A stretch of DNA of 64,000 nucleotides from Candidatus Sulfidibacterium hydrothermale (GTDB lineage Bacteria > Bacteroidota > Bacteroidia > Bacteroidales > F082), in assembly GCF_020149915.1 (NCBI RefSeq), contig NZ_CP083760.1, positions 1,116,001 to 1,180,000 on the forward strand. The letters are read 5' to 3'. This document shows positions 34,940 through 42,038 of this stretch, piece after piece; the first letter of the stretch is position 1; each line of letters starts with the position of its first letter. A program made the translations under genes and the position numbers. The notes beneath the pieces were generated by a model. That model did not search any database, was not told the origin of the DNA, and saw only the letters and a list, made by a program, of their open reading frames with translations.

Positions 34940-36571
34940 ATGCAGGATTTGTTGACAACCATACAACATATTGCACGCGAGCAGGATTTCCGGAATATCC
35001 TGCGCGAAGCAGATGACCTGAAAAACTTTAGCCAGTCGAGTCAGTGGCTGGATGTTGTGATCTTAGGTCAGTTTAAAGCGGGGAAAAGTTCGCTGATCAA
35101 CAGTTTTCTGCAGCGCGATATTCTTCCGATGGGAGTTTTGCCGGTGACGGCGATTATTACACGGCTGACGTATGCGCCCAAAGACCGGGTCGTTATTACG
35201 CGGCTGGACGGTTCAAAATTTGAAATTGCTCCGGAAGAGTTGGATGATTATGTTACCGAAAAGAAAAATCCGGAGAATAAAAAAGAAGTTTATCTGGTAG
35301 ATATCGAACTTCCCGAGTTAAAAGATTTTGAAAAGCTGCGTTTGATTGATACGCCGGGGCTTGGCAGTGCTTTTAAGCACAACACCACCGTTACCGAAAA
35401 CTGGTTTAACCGTATCGGTGCAGCTTTTGTGGTCATCAGTGCAGCCCAGCCGTTATCCGAGAATGATCTGGAAGTGATTAAAACGGCAGCCGAACAAAGT
35501 CCGGAGGTGTATCTTGTCCTGAGCAAAACCGATCTGTTAAGTGAATCGGAAGTGGATGAAGTAATGGCTTTTCTGGAAACCAAAACGCAGGAAGCGGTAA
35601 ACAGAAAATTCCGGATTTTTCCTTATACCATTAAAGATACCACCGGCCGGTTCAGACACCAAATTCAAACCACAGTTCTTGATCATTTGTCCAGCCACCT
35701 TGCCGAAACCCAGCAAAGTATTTATAATCATAAGTTGGAACACCTGCGCCGGTTAACTAAAAGTTATCTTGAAATCAGATTGAATCTGGCCAGTAAAGCT
35801 GAAAATGAACGGTTGGCACTGAAGAATAAAATTCTGGATGAGCAGATGAAACTGAATTTTATCCGGAAAGAGTTGCGCTACATCGCCCAAAGTTATCAGG
35901 AAAATACCCGTAATGAACTGGAAAAACGGTTGCTCGGACAACATCTTGACGTATTGGAAAAGTGGCTGGTTAAAGAATTTCAGGAGCAATATGATCAGTG
36001 GAAAGGAAATCTTAATAAAGTATCCAGAAAATATGAGCAATGGCTAAAAGATCACATGGCTAAGGCCTTGGATCGTATTGAAAAAGAAGAACATCCTTTT
36101 GCCAATGCGCTGTTGTCTGATGCGCAAAACCATCTGAACAATTACATTACCCATTTTCGCGAAAGATTAAATCACCGCATAAACGAAGTGTTGCATGTGC
36201 AACTGCCGGAGGAAGATTTTCAGGTTACGGTAGAACCACTCGAAAAACCCGATATCATCACTTCGTGGGCTTTTGAAAGCCATATTGATATGTTGTGGTT
36301 TTTGATTCCCATGCGTTTTTTCAGAAATACATTCCGTAACGTTTTTGCCCGTCGTTTGCCGGATGAAGCCGAAAAAAACCTGCGACGGCTTATCTCCATC
36401 CTTACCCAAAATATCAATGCAGCCATCAAAAAATCGCACGACGAAGCCCTGCACTACATCACCGAAAAGCTGGAAAGCATCGAACATTTGCTGGCCGAAC
36501 AGCACTCGGGCGAAACAGAAATCCGTGCTTATATTGAGCAACTCACTGCTTTTGCTCCGGAAAAGGAGTAA
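34940..36571 (+). CDS. Dynamin-like GTPase
   Basis: This 543-residue protein has the dynamin-type GTPase motifs G1 GQFKAGKSS (residues 43-51), G2 in PVTAIITR, G3 DTPGLGS and G4 LSKTDLL. A long helical region follows (about 240-460) with coiled-coil character and a short hydrophobic segment near residue 455 (LWFLIPMRFFR), which could be a membrane paddle. Bacterial dynamin-like proteins remodel or repair membranes. Only one GTPase is encoded here, rather than the tandem pair of some systems. It ends 6 bp before the first flanking repeat of the ATPase cassette. Confidence 0.87.
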   Translation: MQDLLTTIQHIAREQDFRNILREADDLKNFSQSSQWLDVVILGQFKAGKSSLINSFLQRDILPMGVLPVTAIITRLTYAPKDRVVITRLDGSKFEIAPEELDDYVTEKKNPENKKEVYLVDIELPELKDFEKLRLIDTPGLGSAFKHNTTVTENWFNRIGAAFVVISAAQPLSENDLEVIKTAAEQSPEVYLVLSKTDLLSESEVDEVMAFLETKTQEAVNRKFRIFPYTIKDTTGRFRHQIQTTVLDHLSSHLAETQQSIYNHKLEHLRRLTKSYLEIRLNLASKAENERLALKNKILDEQMKLNFIRKELRYIAQSYQENTRNELEKRLLGQHLDVLEKWLVKEFQEQYDQWKGNLNKVSRKYEQWLKDHMAKALDRIEKEEHPFANALLSDAQNHLNNYITHFRERLNHRINEVLHVQLPEEDFQVTVEPLEKPDIITSWAFESHIDMLWFLIPMRFFRNTFRNVFARRLPDEAEKNLRRLISILTQNINAAIKKSHDEALHYITEKLESIEHLLAEQHSGETEIRAYIEQLTAFAPEKE

Positions 36572-36576
36572 CAACT

Positions 36577-36692
36577 ACTCACTTTTCAAGTCGAACAGGA
36601 CTTGAAAAGTGGAAACGACAGATTAAGCAACAGAAAAAATGGATATAGCTGGTTTTCTCCATCTTTCAGGCCTGGTCCGACCTGAAAGATGA
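36577..36692. repeat. Direct repeat, left copy (116 bp)
   Basis: The unit carries a perfect hairpin CACTTTTCAAGTC / GACTTGAAAAGTG and a second hairpin CATCTTTCAGG / CCTGAAAGATG. It matches 38049-38164 over 116 bp with three differences, in the same orientation. Together the copies bracket the DUF4143 ATPase gene. Confidence 0.92.
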
Positions 36693-36833
36693 AAGATATT
36701 CCCGGATAAAGCGTATTTCTTATGGAAAGTGTGATGCTGGTTTTTAGTAGTTCAGTATGTTTATAGAAATTTTTACGAGAAGCATTGAGTATTTTTACGC
36801 AATGTATTGAGTAAATTGTTATATTTGCAAATT

Positions 36834-38021
36834 ATGGAATACAAAAGAGCTTATTTTCAAATAGTTAAAAAACGCATGAGCGGGGAGAGAAAGTTTATTC
36901 AAGTGATAACAGGGCCCCGTCAAGTGGGGAAAACCACCCTTATTAGGCAGCTTTGCAACGAAACGGACATTCCTTTTACCTATGTAACTGCAGACGATGT
37001 TCCGAATGCATCCAGTGTTTGGATTGAACAACAGTGGGAAACTGCCCGTATTCGGTTGAACTCCTCGGAAAGGGATGAATTTTTACTGATAATTGATGAA
37101 GTACAAAAGATAAATAATTGGAGTGAAACGGTAAAAAAGTTATGGGATACCGACACTTTTAACAAGATCAACTTAAAAGTTATCTTGTTGGGCTCATCGG
37201 GTTTAATGTTACAGCAAGGTTTAACCGAATCGTTGGCAGGCCGCTTTGAATTAATAAAAATCCCGCATTGGAGTTTTCGGGAAATGAAAGAATGTTTCGG
37301 CATAAATGCAGAACAGTATGCGTGGTTCGGTGGATATCCCGGCACAGCACCGTTGATTGACGACGAAAACCGGTGGAAAGAATATGTACGGAATGCATTA
37401 ATAGAAACCACTATTTCAAAAGATATTTTGTTTCTGACGAAAATTGGTAAACCGGCGTTAATGCGACAGGTTTTTGAATTGGGGGTTATGTATTCCTCAC
37501 AAATATTGTCTTTTAATAAAATGTTGGGACAACTGCAAGATGCAGGTAATACAACTACTGTATCACACTATTTACATTTGCTTGATACGGCGGGGTTACT
37601 TGCCGGAATCTCAAAATATTATACTGAAAAGTACAGGCAAAGAACTTCATCGCCTAAATGGCAAGTAAAAAATACTGCATTGTTTTCCGCTTTGTCAAAT
37701 GATGATTTTTCCACCGTCAGACAAAACTTTGTAAAATGGGGACAAATTATAGAATCTGCTGTTGGAGCCCATTTGGTAAATAAAGCGGGAGAAGGAAAAT
37801 ATCAGTTGTTTTACTGGCGACACAGAAATGAAGAAGTGGATTTTGTTCTTAAAAAAGAGGATAAATTAATAGGGATAGAGGTGAAAAGCGGAAAAACAAA
37901 ACCAACAAAAGGAATGGAAACTTTCAAAAAGAAATACCAGCCTGCAAAAGTTTTGTTGGTTGGAACTTCGGGTCTTACCTGGCAGGAGTTCCTGGAAATT
38001 GAACCCGAAACGCTGTTTTAG
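36834..38021 (+). CDS. AAA/DUF4143 ATPase in a repeat-bracketed cassette
   Basis: This 395-residue protein has an AAA_14-type ATPase domain with Walker A GPRQVGKTT and Walker B LLIIDEVQK. A DUF4143 C-terminal region (about 190-395) ends with the nuclease-like segment EEVDFVLKKEDKLIGIEVKSG. Start 36834 (ATG) is used because TATATTTG at 36820-36827, a -7 match, overlaps the alternative TTG start. Function of this family is not established; members are widespread, sporadic and mobile. The composition is slightly more A/T-rich than neighbours, and the gene sits between two nearly identical 116-bp repeats, which suggests recent insertion or expansion by recombination (inference). Confidence 0.88.
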   Translation: MEYKRAYFQIVKKRMSGERKFIQVITGPRQVGKTTLIRQLCNETDIPFTYVTADDVPNASSVWIEQQWETARIRLNSSERDEFLLIIDEVQKINNWSETVKKLWDTDTFNKINLKVILLGSSGLMLQQGLTESLAGRFELIKIPHWSFREMKECFGINAEQYAWFGGYPGTAPLIDDENRWKEYVRNALIETTISKDILFLTKIGKPALMRQVFELGVMYSSQILSFNKMLGQLQDAGNTTTVSHYLHLLDTAGLLAGISKYYTEKYRQRTSSPKWQVKNTALFSALSNDDFSTVRQNFVKWGQIIESAVGAHLVNKAGEGKYQLFYWRHRNEEVDFVLKKEDKLIGIEVKSGKTKPTKGMETFKKKYQPAKVLLVGTSGLTWQEFLEIEPETLF

Positions 38022-38048
38022 ATTTTCACCTGGTAAAATCGAGGAACC

Positions 38049-38164
38049 ACTCACTTTTCAAGTCGAACAGGACTTGAAAAGTGGAAACGACAGATTAAGC
38101 AACAGAAAAAATGGATATAGCTGGTTTTCTCCACCTTTCAGGTCTGGTCCGGCCTGAAAGATGA
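38049..38164. repeat. Direct repeat, right copy (116 bp)
   Basis: This is the second copy of the repeat at 36577-36692, with the same two hairpins. A degenerate third piece (AGTCGAACAAGATTTGAAAAGTG) occurs at about 38312-38334. Confidence 0.92.
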
Positions 38165-38185
38165 TTTTATTCTCTCTTTCCGGTT

Positions 38186-38280
38186 TGTCCTCCTGAACGG
38201 AGTATAGCGTAGTGAAGGAACTCAAAAACAATTATAGTAGTGACGCTTCGCGTTGCTCTTTATAGGCATCCTACGGACAG
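38186..38280. repeat. GTCCTGAACG-type palindromic repeat, copy 1
   Basis: It starts TGTCCTCCTGAACGGAG, has a central GTGAAGGAACTCAAAA, and ends GCTTCGCGTTGCTC ... CCTACGGACAG. The two ends can pair imperfectly. Related copies lie at 48159, 60324 and 60528. The gap 38165-38411 otherwise shows nothing coding. Confidence 0.7.
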
Positions 38281-38411
38281 TAAATAAAAAACAAGCGTCT
38301 CCCTCTTTTTTAGTCGAACAAGATTTGAAAAGTGAAAACGTATAAGTTACAGTGAAAGATGGAAAAACAGTATCCATTGTAAATTATACTTTTTGGACGG
38401 CATCGGCTTTA

Positions 38412-38439
38412 TTGAAATATGGAAAAAACTCTATCTTTG
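38412..38439 (+). promoter_or_regulatory. Promoter of the thioredoxin-rnz cluster
   Basis: TTG at 38412-38414 and TATCTTTG at 38432-38439 are spaced 17 nt apart, matching the Bacteroidota promoter. The ATG is only 8 nt further, so the mRNA may be nearly leaderless. Confidence 0.6.
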
Positions 38440-38447
38440 CCTCCGCT

Positions 38448-38771
38448 ATGGAAAACGGCTTTGTAAACATTCATTTTATGAATTGGGAAAACCATTTAAA
38501 ACGTGGTTTGTGGCTGGTGGACTTTTGGGCCGAATGGTGCAGTGCCTGTATTGCCCAGGACAAAATTTATCATGAGCTGGCAAAACGGTTTGGGGATAAA
38601 CTTCATATTGGAAAAATTAATGTAAGTGATAACCGGTTGCTGGCTGACCGTTTTGGAGTCCGTAATATCCCGTTTCTGTTGTTGATGAAAAACGGCGAAA
38701 TTGTATTGCAAATGCCTGGCATCCAAAGTAAAGAATATTTAATTAATCAAATTAAACGGCATTTATCATGA
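38448..38771 (+). CDS. Thioredoxin-like protein with CSAC site
   Basis: This 107-residue protein has a thioredoxin fold with active site DFWAEWCSAC (C31, C34) and the cis-proline segment RNIPFLLL. The CSAC pair differs from the usual CGPC and may alter redox potential. The start at 38448 keeps the first beta-strand (FVNIHF); longer upstream frames lack family similarity. It overlaps the second thioredoxin gene by 4 bp. The role is probably cytosolic disulfide reduction, with partner unknown. Confidence 0.82.
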   Translation: MENGFVNIHFMNWENHLKRGLWLVDFWAEWCSACIAQDKIYHELAKRFGDKLHIGKINVSDNRLLADRFGVRNIPFLLLMKNGEIVLQMPGIQSKEYLINQIKRHLS

Positions 38772-39196
38772 ATACTTATTTCTGGATTATTTTCGGCATT
38801 TTGTTTGCCGCACTTATCTTTTCGTTTTACCGCCGCTATAAGCTGGTGGCTTCCATGTCGAAAGTGCCGCCAAGTGATAAGTTGATTATTCTTACCGATG
38901 CCACTTTTAAAAAACAGATTGCCAAAGGGGTGGCGCTGGTGGATTTTTGGGCGGAGTGGTGCACGCCGTGTAAGATTCAGGGGCCGGTAGTCAGCGAAAT
39001 AGCGGAAGAAATCAGTGACCAGGCCAAAATATGCAAACTGGATGTGCAACATAATCAGCGTACGGCTACCCAGCTTGGCATCCGTAATATCCCCACCATT
39101 ATTATTTTTAAAGACGGCAAACCGTTTAAAAAATTTGTAGGTGTAAAAACCAAATCGGTTTTGATGAAAGCGGTGAATGCGGCATTGAAAGCCTAA
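38768..39196 (+). CDS. Membrane-anchored thioredoxin-like protein with CTPC site
   Basis: This 142-residue protein has an N-terminal membrane anchor (about residues 4-22, YFWIIFGILFAALIFSFY) and a thioredoxin domain with WAEWCTPC (C65, C68) and RNIPTIII. By the positive-inside rule, the YRRYK cluster after the anchor would place the thioredoxin domain in the cytoplasm, although a periplasmic side cannot be excluded. It overlaps the upstream thioredoxin gene by 4 bp, and rnz follows 3 bp later. The tandem arrangement suggests they act together. Confidence 0.85.
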   Translation: MNTYFWIIFGILFAALIFSFYRRYKLVASMSKVPPSDKLIILTDATFKKQIAKGVALVDFWAEWCTPCKIQGPVVSEIAEEISDQAKICKLDVQHNQRTATQLGIRNIPTIIIFKDGKPFKKFVGVKTKSVLMKAVNAALKA

Positions 39197-39199
39197 ATC

Positions 39200-40114
39200 A
39201 TGTCCGATTTTGAAATAACCATCCTGGGAAACGGCTCGGCGGTGCCTACGTCGTGGCAGAATCCGACAGCACAAATGGTGCGCTACGGGCGTCAGCGGTT
39301 TTTGGTCGATTGCGGGGAAGGAACACAAATGCAAATGATCCGGTACAACATTTCGTACCGGAATCTTTCTCATGTTTTTATCAGCCATTTACATGGCGAT
39401 CATTACTTCGGTTTGGTAGGGTTGATTTCTACACTGCATTTATACGGACGTCAGGTTCCTTTGCATGTTTATGGTCCGGAGCCGTTGGAGGAAATTATCC
39501 GGATGCAGCTTGATATTTCCGGAACACACCTGCATTTTCCGTTGGTTTTTCATGTTTTGTCGCATGCCGCTTTGCTTTATGAAGACCGGTTGCTTGAAGT
39601 ACACAGTTTTCCGTTGAAACATTCTTTGCCGACATGGGGTTTTCTGTTTAAGGAAAAGCAGAAAGAGCGGAACCTGAATAAAGATTTTGTTTCCCGTTTT
39701 CATCCGGGAGTGGAGCAAATGCACCGGATAAAACAGGGAGCCGATTATGAGTTGCCTGACGGGAAAGTGTTACCCAATCGGGAAATAACCCATGATCCGT
39801 TTCCTTCGCGAAGCTATGCGTATTGTTCGGATACGGCTTATGACGAAGACATTATTCCGTTTATTCAGGGCGCCGATTTATTATATCATGAAGCTACTTT
39901 TGATGATTCGATGGCGGGACAGGCCGCTGAAAAACGCCATTCAACAGCCCGGCAAGCGGCTACTATTGCTGCCAAAGCCAAAGTAAAGAAATTATTGCTG
40001 GGTCATTTCTCGGCCCGGTTTCGCGATCCGGAGCATTTGCTTCACGAAGCCCGGCAGGTGTTTCCTGATACATTTTTATCCCGGCAGGGCGAAAAATATA
40101 TTCCCGGAGTCTGA
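39200..40114 (+). CDS. rnz: Ribonuclease Z
   Basis: RNase Z removes the 3' trailer of tRNA precursors lacking encoded CCA, such as the tRNA-Leu in this window. The metallo-beta-lactamase motif is HLHGDH (residues 63-68), with further ligands in the SDTAYDE segment and the late LLLGHFSAR. The family motif NGSAVPT is near the start. Length (304) matches short-form RNase Z. It is the last gene of the thioredoxin unit. Confidence 0.95.
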   Translation: MSDFEITILGNGSAVPTSWQNPTAQMVRYGRQRFLVDCGEGTQMQMIRYNISYRNLSHVFISHLHGDHYFGLVGLISTLHLYGRQVPLHVYGPEPLEEIIRMQLDISGTHLHFPLVFHVLSHAALLYEDRLLEVHSFPLKHSLPTWGFLFKEKQKERNLNKDFVSRFHPGVEQMHRIKQGADYELPDGKVLPNREITHDPFPSRSYAYCSDTAYDEDIIPFIQGADLLYHEATFDDSMAGQAAEKRHSTARQAATIAAKAKVKKLLLGHFSARFRDPEHLLHEARQVFPDTFLSRQGEKYIPGV

Positions 40115-40119
40115 TCGAA

Positions 40120-40902
40120 TCAATATTTATTGAATCGTTTTCCGAGTGAGAAAGTCAGATAAAGCGTAGGATAGAAAACGGTGTTGCTTTGTCCGGACAT
40201 AATGATGATTCCGCCCGGAATAATATCAATGTTTGCCCCGACTTCCAGCGATTTTACACGGGTTTGAACTTTCCCAAACTCAAAGTTCAGGGCAATTTTT
40301 CCGTAAATCCCCGGATGGAAAGTAATTTCTCCAAACCCTTTGGTAAAAGGTGCCCGACCGTAAATATCATCCCATGAGTTATTGGCCGGGTCGAATTTTT
40401 CTGTTCGCGTTTCGTAGGTGTATTGTCCCGGACTGATTTCATGGTAATAAATTACATACAAATAATAGGGCTTGGCAAGGCCAAGGCTGAAACCACCGCC
40501 ATAAGCCAGCCGTACTTCCACTCCGCCGGAGTAAGGTTTCTGATTGAGCAGTTTTTTCCATGACAGGCCGGCCCGCAGGAAGAAAACATCGTTCAGTTTG
40601 CCGTAAACATATTTTTTGGCATAAGCATAATACGGGTTAAGCAGCCGGACCTGTTTATACGAATACATGTACACGCCTTCAAATTCCCACATGCGGGTTT
40701 TGAAATAAGAAAGTCGTTTTCCGGTTTTGTACCGGATACCATAACCCAGGTTGGTTGCCGTAATGCCGAACGTGCGAATACGGCTGTAGAGAATTTTGTT
40801 GACCACACTGTCCGGAACCGTTTCTGTATCAAACTGACTGAATGCTGGTGTAAACCAGAATATCAGCAGCAAAAAAAGAAGATATTTTATCCGGTGTGTC
40901 AT
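40120..40902 (-). CDS. Predicted outer-membrane beta-barrel protein of unknown function
   Basis: This 260-residue protein has a signal peptide (MTHRIKYLLFLLLIFWFTPAFS). The rest alternates charged and aromatic residues in beta-strand patterns and ends in TLYLTFSLGKRFNKY. No known catalytic motif is present. Start 40902 is chosen because the signal peptide begins there; the longer frame adds 31 basic residues. It converges with rnz (5-bp gap) and is upstream of no obvious partner. Function unknown. Confidence 0.7.
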   Translation of the reverse strand: MTHRIKYLLFLLLIFWFTPAFSQFDTETVPDSVVNKILYSRIRTFGITATNLGYGIRYKTGKRLSYFKTRMWEFEGVYMYSYKQVRLLNPYYAYAKKYVYGKLNDVFFLRAGLSWKKLLNQKPYSGGVEVRLAYGGGFSLGLAKPYYLYVIYYHEISPGQYTYETRTEKFDPANNSWDDIYGRAPFTKGFGEITFHPGIYGKIALNFEFGKVQTRVKSLEVGANIDIIPGGIIIMSGQSNTVFYPTLYLTFSLGKRFNKY

Positions 40903-40961
40903 CAATGGTTGTCTCTGTTTTTGATGATTCAAATGTACATCAAATTTTTTTTCTGCAAAGA

Positions 40962-42038
40962 CTACTTTTCTCCGAAAAGGTATTCTACCCGGCAAGGGCC
41001 TTCTTCGGCATGCATACAGGTGTCGAGAGCCTGGACCGGATGGCAGTCTTTTCTGAAGTGTTTACATGCCTGTGGTTTTTTGTTTCCGCTTATGATTTCA
41101 CCACAAATGCATCCTTCGGCAATTGCCGGATCGGGAAGCTGAACATCAAAAAACACCTTTTCTGCATCAAACATCCGGTATTCATTTTTGATGCGGAATG
41201 TGGAATCTTTTACTGTTCCCAGGCCTGTGCAGTCACCAGCTGTAATTTCAAAAACTTCATCGAGTAATTGATGTGATTTGATGTTTCCTTTTTCCGAAAC
41301 TGCTTCGGGAAAGAAATTTTCAATTTCGGTGGTTTGTCGGTTGATTTGTTTTACCAGCGAGAGAATGGCCTGAAGTAAAATTTCAGGTTCGTAGGAGCTG
41401 ATAACCTGAGGAATCTGGTAATTTTGGGAAAGGGAAGAAAAATAATGACTCCCCATACTGGCAGCTACCCTTGCCGAAGTGAGGACTCCGTGAACAGGGA
41501 AATCCTTTTTTTGAAGAATTTTTTCCATACAGGCTGGTAGTCTCCGGTGTCCGGTTAAAACCTGAAAATTAAAAATACCGGCTACTTTGGCTTGCAAAAT
41601 AGCTGCTGCTGTGGATGATGCTGCCGATTCAAATCCGATGGCCGGAAAAACAATCCGCTTGCGCCGGTTTTTTTTAGCCAGCAGCAGCATATCCCAGATG
41701 TTGGAAACCACACGGATATCAGCACCGGCTGTGCGGGCTTTTTCGAGCGATGCCTGACTCCCCGGAATTCCTAATAAATCGTTATAAGTGGCAATGATGA
41801 CATTATTTCGTTGGCTGTAGGCAATCAGCTTGTCGATAAAATCAGGCCCCAGGAGACAAGCAGGGCAACCTGTTGCATGATGAATCCGGAGAAGTTCCGG
41901 CAGGAGGGGCTCCAGCCCGTATTTTTGTAAAGTCACCTGATAACCGCTACACGCACTAAGCAGATGTACCGGTTGGGTAACTTCTTGTTCTATTTTTTTT
42001 ACCAGATGGACAATTTCTGTTTCCTGATTTTCGCTCAT
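40962..42038 (-). CDS. Divergent HypD-family protein
   Basis: HypD, with HypC, assembles the Fe(CN)2CO unit of NiFe hydrogenases. This 358-residue homologue keeps the overall fold, the cysteine pair GCPAC (C58, C61) and the C-terminal 4Fe-4S cysteines (GCICG ... CKHF ... DC ... CMHAEEGPC). The usual GTHTH after the first cysteine is SGYQV here, with C30 retained. GPGCPVC has become ATGCPAC, and PGHV is missing. No hydrogenase or other hyp genes lie in the window. It overlaps the fused oxidase gene by 4 bp. It may be a paralogue with a changed role (inference). Confidence 0.85.
   Translation of the reverse strand: MSENQETEIVHLVKKIEQEVTQPVHLLSACSGYQVTLQKYGLEPLLPELLRIHHATGCPACLLGPDFIDKLIAYSQRNNVIIATYNDLLGIPGSQASLEKARTAGADIRVVSNIWDMLLLAKKNRRKRIVFPAIGFESAASSTAAAILQAKVAGIFNFQVLTGHRRLPACMEKILQKKDFPVHGVLTSARVAASMGSHYFSSLSQNYQIPQVISSYEPEILLQAILSLVKQINRQTTEIENFFPEAVSEKGNIKSHQLLDEVFEITAGDCTGLGTVKDSTFRIKNEYRMFDAEKVFFDVQLPDPAIAEGCICGEIISGNKKPQACKHFRKDCHPVQALDTCMHAEEGPCRVEYLFGEK

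Noticed and set aside
36580-36610. Hairpin CACTTTTCAAGTC/GACTTGAAAAGTG as a simple terminator of the dynamin gene
   Set aside because: It is part of the 116-bp repeat that occurs twice, and no T-run follows it, so a repeat element is the better call.
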